From Halomonas organivorans (GTDB lineage: Bacteria > Pseudomonadota > Gammaproteobacteria > Pseudomonadales > Halomonadaceae), in assembly GCF_014192055.1 (NCBI RefSeq), contig NZ_JACHXM010000002.1, positions 124,001 to 188,000 on the forward strand: a DNA stretch of 64,000 bases, read 5' to 3'. Below are positions 40,130-51,106 of this stretch, piece after piece. Under the pieces are notes generated by a model. That model was not told the origin of the DNA. It did not search any database and saw nothing but the letters and a program-made list of their open reading frames with translations. Both the position numbers and the translations under genes were made by a program. Positions within the stretch are counted from its first letter, which is position 1. The number at the start of each line of letters is the position of its first letter.

Positions 40130-41737
40130 ATGAGCGTTCTGACGTCCCAGATCAATCCCCGCAGCGAGGGCTTCCAGGCCAACGATGCGGCGATGCGCGC
40201 CGAGGTCGGCAAGCTGCGCGAGCTGACCGCCGCCGTCGCCCAGGGCGGCGGCGAGAAGGCCCGCGCCCGCCACGAGTCCCGCGGCAAGCTGTTCGTGCGC
40301 GACCGCATCGATCACCTGCTCGACGAGGGCTCGCCGTTCCTCGAGTTCTCGGCGCTGGCCGCCCATGAGGTCTACGACAGTTCGGTGCCTGCCGCCGGCG
40401 TGGTCACCGGCATCGGCCGAGTGTCCGGCGTGGAGTGCGTGATCGTCGCCAACGACGCCACCGTCAAGGGCGGCACCTACTTCCCGCTGACCGTGAAGAA
40501 GCACCTGCGCGCCCAGGAGATCGCCCGCAAGCATCGCCTGCCGTGCCTCTACCTGGTGGACTCCGGCGGCGCCTTCCTGCCCCGCCAGGACGAGGTTTTC
40601 CCCGACCGCGACCACTTCGGGCGCATCTTCTACAACCAGGCCACCCTGTCCGCCGAGGGCATCCCGCAGATCGCCGTGGTGATGGGCTCCTGCACCGCCG
40701 GTGGCGCCTACGTGCCGGCCATGGCCGACGAGTCGATCATCGTCAAGGAACAGGGCACCATCTTCCTCGGCGGCCCGCCGCTGGTGAAGGCCGCCACCGG
40801 CGAGTCGATCAGCGCCGAGGACCTGGGCGGCGCCGACGTCCACGCCAAGAAGAGCGGCGTGGCCGACCACTACGCCGAGAACGACGCCCACGCCCTGCAG
40901 CTCGCCCGCCGCTGCGTGGCGCGGCTCAACTGGCAGAAGCGCGGCCAGTTGGCCATGGCCGAGCCCAAGCCGCCGCGCCTCGATCCCGAGGAGCTCTACG
41001 GCATCGTCGGCACCGACCTCAAGAAGCCCTTCGAGGTGCGCGAGGTGATCGCCCGCATCGTCGACGACTCCGCCTTCGACGAGTTCAAGCGCTACTACGG
41101 CGACACCCTGGTCACCGGTTTCGCGCATATCCACGGCCATCCGGTGGGCATCGTCGCCAACAACGGCGTGCTGTTCTCGGAGAGCGCGGTCAAGGGGGCG
41201 CACTTCATCGAGCTGTGCGCCCAAAGGAAAATCCCGCTGGTGTTCCTGCAGAACATCACCGGCTTCATGGTCGGCTCGAAGTACGAGCACGAAGGCATCG
41301 CCAAGCACGGCGCCAAGCTGGTGACCGCCGTGGCCTGTGCAAGAGTGCCCAAGTTCACGGTGCTGATCGGCGGCAGCTTCGGCGCCGGCAACTACGGCAT
41401 GTGCGGCCGCGCCTATGACCCCAACCTGCTGTTCATGTGGCCCAACGCGCGCATCTCGGTGATGGGCGGCGAACAGGCCGCCGGGGTGCTGGCCCAGGTC
41501 AAGCGCGAGCAGATCGAGCGCGAGGGCGACGACTGGAGCGCCGAGGACGAGGCCACCTTCAAGCGCCCGATCCGCGACCAGTACGAGCACCAGGGCCACC
41601 CGTACTACGCCAGCGCCAGGCTGTGGGACGACGGCGTCATCGACCCGGCCCAGACCCGCGACGTGCTGGGGCTGTCGCTGGCCGCCGCCATGAACGCCGA
41701 GGTCGAGGAAACTCGCTTCGGCGTGTTCAGGATGTAG
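40130..41737 (+). CDS. liuB: Methylcrotonoyl-CoA carboxylase beta (carboxyltransferase) subunit
   Basis: A 535-residue carboxyltransferase of the acyl-CoA carboxylase family. It carries both crotonase-fold halves: [21 protein letters not shown] in the first, and [25 protein letters not shown] in the second. It transfers CO2 from biotin on the alpha subunit to 3-methylcrotonyl-CoA. GGAGGG precedes the ATG. It is separated from liuA by an inverted repeat. Confidence 0.93.
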   Translation: MSVLTSQINPRSEGFQANDAAMRAEVGKLRELTAAVAQGGGEKARARHESRGKLFVRDRIDHLLDEGSPFLEFSALAAHEVYDSSVPAAGVVTGIGRVSGVECVIVANDATVKGGTYFPLTVKKHLRAQEIARKHRLPCLYLVDSGGAFLPRQDEVFPDRDHFGRIFYNQATLSAEGIPQIAVVMGSCTAGGAYVPAMADESIIVKEQGTIFLGGPPLVKAATGESISAEDLGGADVHAKKSGVADHYAENDAHALQLARRCVARLNWQKRGQLAMAEPKPPRLDPEELYGIVGTDLKKPFEVREVIARIVDDSAFDEFKRYYGDTLVTGFAHIHGHPVGIVANNGVLFSESAVKGAHFIELCAQRKIPLVFLQNITGFMVGSKYEHEGIAKHGAKLVTAVACARVPKFTVLIGGSFGAGNYGMCGRAYDPNLLFMWPNARISVMGGEQAAGVLAQVKREQIEREGDDWSAEDEATFKRPIRDQYEHQGHPYYASARLWDDGVIDPAQTRDVLGLSLAAAMNAEVEETRFGVFRM

Positions 41738-41787
41738 GGCCACGCTTCGCGTAGAGCCACGAGCATCGGGCTACGGGCCGCGAGCAG

Positions 41788-41815
41788 CCCGAAGCCCGAA
41801 GCCCGAAGCCCGAAG
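41788..41815. repeat. Four tandem CCCGAAG heptamers
   Basis: Four perfect head-to-tail copies of CCCGAAG lie between liuB and liuC, ending just before the liuC ribosome-binding site (AGGG at 41821). Copy-number change here would alter the leader but not the coding sequence if ATG 41832 is used. Confidence 0.85.
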
Positions 41816-41831
41816 CATGCAGGGTACCGAT

Positions 41832-42658
41832 ATGACGACACAGACATATTCAAGACTCGATATCGACGACCGCGGGGTCGCCCGGCTGACGCTGGAGCGC
41901 CCGGAGGTCCACAACGCCTTCGACGACCACCTGATCGCCGAGCTCAACGATCACCTGCGCCGCGTCGGTGAGCTCGCCCACCGCGGCGAGGTGCGGGTAC
42001 TGGTGCTGGGCTCGGAGGGCAAGAGCTTCTCGGCCGGCGCCGACCTCAACTGGATGAAGCGCATGGTCGACTACGACTTCGAGGACAACCTCGCGGACTC
42101 CCGCGAGCTCTCGGCGCTGATGCACGGCCTGGACACCCTGCCCTGCCCCACCGTGTGCCGCGTGCAGGGTGCCACCTTCGGCGGGGCCGTGGGCCTGGCC
42201 GCCTGCTGCGACCTGGTCGTCGCCTCCGAGAAGGCCAGGTTCTGCCTCTCCGAGGTGCGGATCGGCCTGTCGCCGGCGGTGATCAGCCCCTACGTGCAGC
42301 GCGCGCTCGGCAGCCGCCAGATGCGCCGCTACGCCCTGACCGCCGAGGTCATGGACGCCGCCACCGCCGAGCACCTGGGCCTGGTCCATCGCCTGGTGGC
42401 ACCGGACGAGCTGGACGCCGCCGTCGACGCCATGGTCGACACCCTGCTCGCCACCTCGCCCCAGGCCAGCCGCGCCACCAAGGCGCTGCTCGCCGAGGTG
42501 GCCCGCGACCCCGACAGCAATGCCACCCGCGACCACACCTGCCGCATCATCAGCGAGCTGCGGGTGAGCCACGAGGGCCAGGAGGGCCTGGCCAGTTTCT
42601 TCGAGAAACGCCGCCCCGCCTGGGCCCCCGACGACCCATCGAACACGGAGCGCCAGAA

Positions 42659-42662
<4 letters not shown>
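41832..42662 (+). CDS. liuC: Methylglutaconyl-CoA hydratase
   Basis: A 276-residue crotonase-family hydratase with the oxyanion-hole segments SFSAGADLNWMK and RVQGATFGGAVGLAACCDLVVAS. In the operon it hydrates 3-methylglutaconyl-CoA to HMG-CoA. ATG 41832 is preferred because AGGG is well spaced; an ATG at 41817 would run through the ribosome-binding site. Its stop overlaps the start of liuD. Confidence 0.9.
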
Positions 42663-44734
<2,072 letters not shown>

Positions 44735-44743
44735 CGCCCAAGG

Positions 44744-45480
44744 TTTTCGTGGGAGCGCACGGTCCGGCGCCCCGGTTTACTACGCGAATGGCGCCGCTGG
44801 AGGTCCTGATTTTCGTGGGAGCGTACGGTCCGGCGCCCCGGTTCACTGCACGAATGGCGCCGCTGGAGGTCCTGATTTTCGTGGGAGCGCACGGTCCGGC
44901 GTCCCGACTTGCTGTACAAGTAGTGCGGCAGGAGGTCCTGATTTTCGTGGGAGCGCAGCTCTGCTGCGCGAATGGCGCCGATAGGCGCCCGGGGCCCGCC
45001 AAGGCAGCCAACATCCACCGCCGCTCGCGCGGCGGATCGCGCTGCAAGCAGCGCTCCCACAGGGAAGCCGGCTACCCGGGACTCGGCGGGACAGACAGAT
45101 TTTCGTGGGAGCGCACGGCCCGGCGTCCCGACTTGCTGTACAAATAGTGCGGCAGGAGGTCCTGGTTTTCGTGGGAGCGCAGCTCCGCTGCGCGAATGGC
45201 GCCGACAGGCGCCCGGAGCTCTCCCCCAAGCGGCCAGACCCACCGCCGCTCGCGCGGCGGATCGCGCTGCAAGCAGCGCTCCCACAGGGAAGCCGGCTAC
45301 CCGGGACTCGGCGGGACAGACAGATTTTCGTGGGAGCGCACGGTCCGGCGCCCCGGCTCCGCTGCGCGAATGGCGCCGACAGGCGCCCGGGGTTCTTCCC
45401 CAAGCGGCCAGACCCACCGCCGCTCGCGCGGCGGATCGCGCTGCAAGCAGCGCGAATGGCGCCGACAGGCGCCCGCGGCA
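44744..45480. repeat. 66-bp-period intergenic repeat array inside the liu operon
   Basis: The 873-base gap between liuD and liuE contains no gene. It holds seven copies of TTTTCGTGGGAGCG starting at 44744, 44810, 44876, 44942, 45100, 45166 and 45325. Spacing is exactly 66 bases within groups, and a larger unit of about 224 bases is repeated. Inverted GCGCTCCCAC copies occur at 45051 and 45276, and a CCGCCGCTCGCGCGGCGG hairpin motif recurs near 45015, 45240 and 45414. This is REP/BIME-like but with strong tandem periodicity. Confidence 0.85.
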
Positions 45481-45607
45481 CGCCAAGGCGTCGGACCGGC
45501 TCTGAAGCGCTCCTGCATAAAGACAGCACCGACAAGTGCCCAGATTATCGAGAGGCAACGGCTGAACGTATAGCACTGCCGGCAACATCCCCACAGGGAG
45601 AGAAAAG

Positions 45608-46507
45608 ATGACATTCCCGACATCCGTTCGCCTGGTCGAGGTCGGCCCCCGCGACGGGCTGCAGAACGAGCCCGAGGCGATCGCCACCGCCACCAAGCTG
45701 GAGCTGATCGACCGCCTCGGCGCCGCCGGCCTCGCCCATATCGAGGCGGCGAGCTTCGTCTCGCCCAAGTGGGTGCCGCAGATGGCCGACCACCGCGAAG
45801 TGATGACCGGCCTCACGCGCCGCAACGGCATCGTCTATTCGGCGCTCACCCCCAACCTCAAGGGCCTGGAAGCCGCGCTGGAATGCGGCGTAGAGGAAGT
45901 GGCGGTGTTCGGCGCCGCCTCCGAGGCCTTCTCGCAGAAGAACATCAACTGCTCGGTGGCGGAATCGCTGAAGCGCTTCGCCCCGGTGCTCGAGCGCGCC
46001 AAGGCGGCCAATGTGCGTGTGCGCGGCTACGTCTCCTGCGTGCTCGGCTGCCCCTACGAGGGCGAGATCGCCCCCGCCAAGGTCGCCGAGGTGGCAAAGG
46101 CCCTGTTCGACATGGGCTGCTACGAGGTATCACTCGGCGACACCATCGGCACCGGCACCCCGCTCAAGGCCAAACGCATGCTGGAGGCCGTGGCCCGCGA
46201 CATCCCCATGGACAAGCTCGCCGCCCACTTCCACGACACCTACGGCCAGGCGCTCGCCAACCTCTACGCCGTGCTCGAGGAAGGCGTAGCGGTGATCGAC
46301 AGCTCCGTGGCCGGGCTCGGCGGCTGCCCGTATGCCAAGGGCGCCTCCGGCAACGTGGCAAGCGAAGACGTCGTCTACCTGCTCGACGGGCTCGGCATCG
46401 AGAGCGGCATCGACCTGGACAAGCTCGCCGAGACCGGCCATTGGATCACCCAGGCCATCGGCCGGCCCAACCGCTCGAAGGCGAGCGTGGCCCTGGCAAG
46501 CCGCTGA
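45608..46507 (+). CDS. liuE: Hydroxymethylglutaryl-CoA lyase
   Basis: A 299-residue HMG-CoA lyase that cleaves HMG-CoA to acetyl-CoA and acetoacetate, ending leucine catabolism. It has the catalytic [11 protein letters not shown], the [11 protein letters not shown] segment and the glycine-rich active-site loop [14 protein letters not shown] with its essential cysteine. GGGAGAG precedes the ATG. The 3' end after the active-site loop is duplicated twice downstream; the in-gene copy retains the catalytic loop, so this gene should be functional. Confidence 0.92.
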   Translation: MTFPTSVRLVEVGPRDGLQNEPEAIATATKLELIDRLGAAGLAHIEAASFVSPKWVPQMADHREVMTGLTRRNGIVYSALTPNLKGLEAALECGVEEVAVFGAASEAFSQKNINCSVAESLKRFAPVLERAKAANVRVRGYVSCVLGCPYEGEIAPAKVAEVAKALFDMGCYEVSLGDTIGTGTPLKAKRMLEAVARDIPMDKLAAHFHDTYGQALANLYAVLEEGVAVIDSSVAGLGGCPYAKGASGNVASEDVVYLLDGLGIESGIDLDKLAETGHWITQAIGRPNRSKASVALASR

Positions 46508-46508
46508 T

Positions 46509-46707
46509 CGGCGGCTGCCCACCCTCTATGGCCACAAGGGCGCCTCCGGCAACGTGGCAAGCGAAGACGTCGTCTACCTGCTCAATGGCCTCGGTATCGA
46601 GAGCGGCATCGACCTGGACAAGCTCGCCGAGACCGGCCACTGGATCACCCAGGCCATCGGCCGGCCCAACCGCTCGAAGGCGAGCGTGGCGCTGGCAAGC
46701 CGCTGAT
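46509..46707 (+). pseudogene. Second copy of the liuE 3' end
   Basis: A 199-base direct repeat of the end of the HMG-CoA lyase gene, encoding [15 protein letters not shown] through ASVALASR and its stop. It lacks a start. The GGCPYAKG active-site segment is replaced by a sequence with eight extra bases, so even in frame it would not restore the catalytic loop. It differs from the parent by a few substitutions (for example Asp to Asn in the LLNGLG segment). Confidence 0.85.
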
Positions 46708-46905
46708 CGGCGGCTGCCCACCCTCTATGGCCACAAGGGCGCCTCCGGCAACGTGGCAAGCGAAGACGTCGTCTACCTGCTCGACGGGCTCGGCATCAAG
46801 AGCGGCATCGACCTGGACAAGCTCGCCGAGACCGGCCACTGGATCACCCAGGCCATCGGCCGACCCAACCGCTCGAAGGCGAGCGTGGCGCTGTCCACCA
46901 AGTAG
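46708..46905 (+). pseudogene. Third copy of the liuE 3' end
   Basis: The third tandem copy starts exactly 199 bases after the second and is nearly identical until its last codons. There it ends SVALSTK instead of SVALASR. From there on it resembles the end of the amidohydrolase gene at 52330. No start codon or ribosome-binding site is associated. Confidence 0.85.
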
Positions 46906-46936
46906 CCACATCCAGCAATTGACAGTACCCAAAATG

Positions 46937-46966
46937 CCCCCCGAGCCCGCAAACCGGCTCGAGGGG
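46937..46966 (+). terminator. Terminator hairpin, family copy 1
   Basis: Stem CCCC-x-CGAGCC / GGCTCG-x-GGGG with one mismatch, followed by TTGT. It is the most diverged of four related hairpins (others at 52389, 54497 and 55805). The rest of the ~500-base gap to 47404 holds no clear gene; a minus-strand stretch near 47009-47120 could be a decayed coding fragment. Confidence 0.65.
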
Positions 46967-47273
46967 TTGTCAGATCCTTACTGTTACTGTGCACCACGGT
47001 CTCAGGTTCCAAGCGCAACGCAATCGAAGCGTGGCCGGACCGGCGACGGAGGTTTTAAGCACCTCGGCGTACACCTCCTGCAGCCGGCCCCATTCGATCA
47101 AGAATGCCTGCCCCATGGCATCGGAGGCCGCTTAAGCAAGCCAGGAAGGCCTGCAGCAGTCAGCATTTCAATCGCTGCCAGCATGACAGTGAAGCCATCG
47201 ATATCCTCCCATCATCCTTTTGAGTCTGGCTCCAAACCTTCCTGATGGGCAGGGCCCGAAGGAGCGTCTGCGG

Positions 47274-47315
47274 CACCATAAAAAAACAAACAGTCCTGCT
47301 TGTTTTTTTATGGTG
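47274..47315. promoter_or_regulatory. 16-bp inverted repeat upstream of TRAP operon
   Basis: Arms CACCATAAAAAAACAA (47274-47289) and its exact complement (47300-47315) flank a 10-base centre that continues the symmetry imperfectly. With A/T tracts on both sides it could be a bidirectional terminator, or an operator for the TetR regulator encoded in this operon. It lies 90 bases before dctP. Confidence 0.55.
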
Positions 47316-47404
47316 GGCTGACTAGTCTCAGGTTGCCGAACTTCATCAGGCACCTCGTAGAGCCCAACAACAATGCATGGCCGACCCACGGCCCGGGAGA
47401 CAAG

Positions 47405-48544
47405 ATGACCCTCAAGCGAAGCCACCTGACTCTGGCGATCGCCGCCGCCATGACGTTGCCCGCCCTGGCCACCAGCGCCCAGGCCGAAACCTCGTTCATT
47501 GCCAATTCCTTCTACGACCAGCAGCATCCGCACTCGAAGTACGGCTACATCGAGTGGGCCGACACCGTGCGCGAGCTGTCCGATGGTGAGCTGGCCCCGG
47601 ACGTCTACACCGGCACCGTGCTGCTTGCCCCGCGCGCCAGCCTGCAGGGCATCCAGGACGGTATCGTCCAGGTGGCCCACCACGCCGCGGTCTACACGCC
47701 TTCGGAAATGCCGGTCGCCAACGCCGTACAGGAGCTGGGTTTCAACTTCGACGATCCGCTGGTCGCCATCCTCGCGGTCACCGACTTCAGCACCCACAAC
47801 CCGATCCAGCTTCAGGAGTGGCAGGACCTCAACATCGTCTACCTCGGCGCCTACACCACGCCGCCCTATGTGCTGTTCTGCCGCCAGCCGGTACGCAACC
47901 TCGAGGAGCTCCAAGGCAAGCGCATCCGCACCGCCGGCTCCACCGTCTCGGCCTGGGTCGAGCAGGCCGGCGGCATACCTGTCAACGTGCCCTCCAGCGA
48001 GATGTACACCGGGCTCGACCGCGGCTCGCTCGACTGCGCCACCAACGCCGCCAACGATCTGATCGACCGCTCATTGTGGGAGGTCGCCGACTACACCACT
48101 CTACTGCCAACCGGCATGTACTGGTCCGGCCCACAGTGGGGCTTCAACGAGGACTTCTGGTCCGGTCTGACCGACGACCAGCGCGGCGTCTTCAAGCAGG
48201 CTTCCGCCAAGGCCATGACGCGCATGATCGTGCAGTACCTGGCCACCGCCGATGCAGCCCTGGAGGAAGCCCAGGCCAAGGGCAACCAGGTGTTCATGCC
48301 CGAGCCGGACCTGATGCAGTCGGTGAAGGACTTCCGCGAGCAGGCCCTGGCCGGCATCTACGACGTCGCCCGCGACAAGTACGGCGTCGAGGACCCCAAG
48401 GCCCTGATCGACGACTTCCTGGCCACCTACCAGAAATGGCAGGGGCTGCTCGCCGACGTCGACCGCAGCGACGAGGACGCCCTGGCCGAGCTGGCCATGC
48501 GAGAGATCTACGACACCCTCCCGGCAGACTACGGCATCTACTGA
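47405..48544 (+). CDS. TRAP transporter substrate-binding protein (DctP family)
   Basis: A 379-residue periplasmic binding protein with a signal peptide ending TSAQA. Family features include GKRIRTAGS and the following segment that contacts the carboxylate ligand arginine, then SSEMYTGLDRGSLDCATN. TRAP systems import carboxylic or amino acids using a sodium gradient. The start at ATG 47405 gives a proper signal peptide. Ligand is unknown; the linked amidohydrolase suggests a cyclic or amide-containing compound. Confidence 0.9.
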   Translation: MTLKRSHLTLAIAAAMTLPALATSAQAETSFIANSFYDQQHPHSKYGYIEWADTVRELSDGELAPDVYTGTVLLAPRASLQGIQDGIVQVAHHAAVYTPSEMPVANAVQELGFNFDDPLVAILAVTDFSTHNPIQLQEWQDLNIVYLGAYTTPPYVLFCRQPVRNLEELQGKRIRTAGSTVSAWVEQAGGIPVNVPSSEMYTGLDRGSLDCATNAANDLIDRSLWEVADYTTLLPTGMYWSGPQWGFNEDFWSGLTDDQRGVFKQASAKAMTRMIVQYLATADAALEEAQAKGNQVFMPEPDLMQSVKDFREQALAGIYDVARDKYGVEDPKALIDDFLATYQKWQGLLADVDRSDEDALAELAMREIYDTLPADYGIY

Positions 48545-48612
48545 GCCGCCCACCGACGGCCGCTCGCGGTATCGTGATCCGACGAGCGGCCTTTCACATC
48601 CGAGAGGCCCCG

Positions 48613-49242
48613 ATGAGCCAACGCCAGACCCAGGAACAGCGTTCCCGCCAGACCCAGGCCAAGATCATGCAGGCCACGCTCGAATGCATCCTGAGCCAGG
48701 GCATCCGCGCCACCTCCACGGTCGACGTAGCCCGTGCCGCCGGCGTGTCCCGCGGCGCCCTGGTCCACCACTACCCGACCAAGGAAGCGCTGATGCAGGC
48801 CGCTCTCGAAGACCTGCTCGAGCGCGAGGTGGTCAGCGTGCGCGATCTGGCCGGGCGCATGCGGCAAGGCGAGATGAACGTCGACGGCCTGCTGCAGGCG
48901 CTGCACGAGCACTTCAAGGGCGACCTGTTCATGGTCACCCTGGAGTATCTCACCACCGCCCGCACCGACCCCGCCATCATGAGCGTGCTGGAACCGCTGG
49001 CGGCGCGCTTCAACGCCTCGCTGGAGCAGATCTGGGAGCAGCTTGTCGCCAACGGCGCCCACACCACCGACGAGAATCGCGTCGCCCTGAACGCCACCCT
49101 GTGCATGATGCGCGGCATGGGCGCACAGAGCATCTGGCGTGACGATCCGGCGCTGTACCGCGACATGCTGCTGTTCTGGAAGCGCATGCTGCTCGAGACC
49201 GGCTACATCGGCGCCTCTTCCGCCCCGGGAGATGCCAAATGA
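48613..49242 (+). CDS. TetR/AcrR-family regulator within the TRAP operon
   Basis: A 209-residue regulator with an N-terminal TetR HTH (TSTVDVARAAGVSRGALVHHYPTKEALM, residues ~30-60) and a C-terminal all-helical ligand domain. It is placed between the binding protein and the membrane subunits, overlapping the small permease start by four bases, so it is cotranscribed with the transporter it probably controls. The inverted repeat at 47274-47315 is a candidate site. Confidence 0.9.
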   Translation: MSQRQTQEQRSRQTQAKIMQATLECILSQGIRATSTVDVARAAGVSRGALVHHYPTKEALMQAALEDLLEREVVSVRDLAGRMRQGEMNVDGLLQALHEHFKGDLFMVTLEYLTTARTDPAIMSVLEPLAARFNASLEQIWEQLVANGAHTTDENRVALNATLCMMRGMGAQSIWRDDPALYRDMLLFWKRMLLETGYIGASSAPGDAK

Positions 49243-49748
49243 TCCGCACCTTCGGACGCCATATCGAAAACCTCAGCGACTGGGTCAACCGCGCCACCCT
49301 GGTGCTGGCCGCCCTGTTCCTGATCCTGATGGCGCTTCACGTGACCCTGGATGTCGCGCTGCGCTACTTTGTCGGGCGGTCCTTCCCCGGCACGCTGGAG
49401 ATCGTCTCCTTCTATTACATGGTGGCGCTGGTCTTCCTGCCGCTGGCCTACACCGAGCGCATGGGCGAACACATCAACGTCGACGTGCTGGTCGGCCGCT
49501 TCCCGCCCAGCGTGCAGCTCGCGCTCTACCTGTTCGCCGGCGTCCTGGGGGTGATCTATTTCGCCATGCTTGGCTACCAGGGCTACCTGGACGCGCTGGA
49601 CGCCACCGCGTCCCGGGAGACCGCCATGGCCAACTTCACCTTCTACCTGTGGCCCAGCCGCTGGGCGCTGCCGCTCGGCTTCGCCGCCATCTGCCTCGCC
49701 ATCGTCGCCAACATGCTGAAGGCGATCCGCCTTCGCCAGGCACTGTAG
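49239..49748 (+). CDS. TRAP transporter small permease (DctQ family)
   Basis: A 169-residue four-helix membrane protein of the DctQ family (LDVALRYFVGRSFPGTLEIVSFYYMVALVF, spanning helices 1-2). It pairs with the large permease encoded nine bases downstream. Its ATG overlaps the TetR stop. Confidence 0.9.
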   Translation: MIRTFGRHIENLSDWVNRATLVLAALFLILMALHVTLDVALRYFVGRSFPGTLEIVSFYYMVALVFLPLAYTERMGEHINVDVLVGRFPPSVQLALYLFAGVLGVIYFAMLGYQGYLDALDATASRETAMANFTFYLWPSRWALPLGFAAICLAIVANMLKAIRLRQAL

Positions 49749-49757
49749 GAGCCTGCC

Positions 49758-51065
49758 ATGAGTCATCTCGAGATCGGCGTGGCGGGCATCGCCGCCGCCC
49801 TGTCCCTGATCGCCCTGCGTGTGCCCATCGGGGTCGCCCTGGGCCTGGTCTCCATCGTCGGCATCGGCCAACTGGTCAACATGCGCGTCGCCTGGGGCAT
49901 GATCTCCGCCACCCCCTTCGACTTCGCCGGCACCTGGGAGCTGACCGCCGCGCCCATGTTCCTGTTCATGGGCTACCTGTGCACCACCACCCGCATGACC
50001 GAGGGCCTGTTCCAGGCCATGCGACTGTATCTCGCCCGACTGCCCGGCGGGCTCGCGGTGGCAAGCGTGATGGCCTCGGCCTTCTTCGCCGCCGCCTCCG
50101 GCTCCAGCGTGGCCACCTCCGCGGCCATGTCGCGCATCGCCGTGCCGGAGATGCTCAAGCGAAACTACGACAAGGGCCTGGCCACCGGCACCGTGGCGGC
50201 CTCAGGCACCCTCGGCTCGCTGATCCCGCCCAGCGTGCTGCTGGTGCTCTACGGCGTCTACGCCCAGGTCTCGGTGGGCCAGCTGTTCATGGCCGGCTTC
50301 CTGCCCGGGCTGCTCTCGGCGCTGCTCTACATCGTGATGATCATGGCGCGGGTCAAGGCCAAACCGGGGCTGGCCGGCCATGCCCGGGTCACGTCGACAT
50401 GGGACGAGAAGTGGCAGGCCTTTCGCCATATCTGGCCGCTACCGCTGCTGATCACCGCCGTGCTGGGCGGCATCTTCCTCGGCGTGTTCTCGCCCACCGA
50501 GGCCGGCGCGGTGGGCACCACCATCGCCGCGCTGATCGCCCTGGCGCGCCGCACCCTGTCCCTGAGCGCCATCCGCGAGGCGCTGACGCGCACCGCCGTC
50601 AGCACCGCCAGCATCTTCATCATCCTGATCGGCTCGCTGTTCTTCACCCGCTTCCTGGCCATGAGCGGCGTGCCCGCCGCCTTCTCGGAGCTGATCCTCG
50701 GCGTCAGCACCGAGACCTGGTGGATCATCCTCGCCGTGGCGGTGATCTACCTGGTGCTCGGCATGTTCATCGACTCCATCGGCCTGATGCTGCTGACGCT
50801 GCCGTTGATCCTGCCGCTGGTGCAAGGCGCCGACCTCAACCTGGTGTGGTTCGGCATCATCGTGGTCAAGCTGCTGGAGGTCGGCCTGGTCACCCCGCCG
50901 ATCGGCCTCAACGTCTACGTGATCAAAGGCGCGCTGGGCAAGAGCGTGACCCTGCCGGAAGTGTTCCGCGGCGTCAGTTGGTTCATCGCCATGGACATCG
51001 TCGCCCTGCTGTTGATCGTGCTGATCCCGGCGCTCTCGCTCTATCTCCCCCAACAGATGCTGTGA
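49758..51065 (+). CDS. TRAP transporter large permease (DctM family)
   Basis: A 435-residue protein with about 12 membrane helices, forming the transport channel of the TRAP system. Recognisable DctM segments include ASGTLGSLIPPSVLLVLYG and VGLVTPPIGLNVYVIKG. It is the sodium-coupled translocation subunit, working with the DctP and DctQ proteins encoded upstream. Confidence 0.92.
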   Translation: MSHLEIGVAGIAAALSLIALRVPIGVALGLVSIVGIGQLVNMRVAWGMISATPFDFAGTWELTAAPMFLFMGYLCTTTRMTEGLFQAMRLYLARLPGGLAVASVMASAFFAAASGSSVATSAAMSRIAVPEMLKRNYDKGLATGTVAASGTLGSLIPPSVLLVLYGVYAQVSVGQLFMAGFLPGLLSALLYIVMIMARVKAKPGLAGHARVTSTWDEKWQAFRHIWPLPLLITAVLGGIFLGVFSPTEAGAVGTTIAALIALARRTLSLSAIREALTRTAVSTASIFIILIGSLFFTRFLAMSGVPAAFSELILGVSTETWWIILAVAVIYLVLGMFIDSIGLMLLTLPLILPLVQGADLNLVWFGIIVVKLLEVGLVTPPIGLNVYVIKGALGKSVTLPEVFRGVSWFIAMDIVALLLIVLIPALSLYLPQQML

Positions 51066-51106
51066 CCCGACACAGAACGACAACGAATGCCCCAAGGAAT
51101 CCGCCC

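Noticed and set aside
44744..45480. CRISPR array
   Set aside because: The repeats recur with 66-base spacing, but the intervening DNA is itself repeated rather than unique, and no cas genes are present.
46332..46706. Apparent small gene overlapping the end of liuE
   Set aside because: Its recognisable part is simply the second tandem copy of the liuE 3' end entered through a shifted frame; no start signal.
49139..51106. In-frame upstream extension of the amidohydrolase through dctQ and dctM
   Set aside because: The extension is Arg/Pro/His-rich and overlaps two well-defined TRAP genes; the family start is at 51107.
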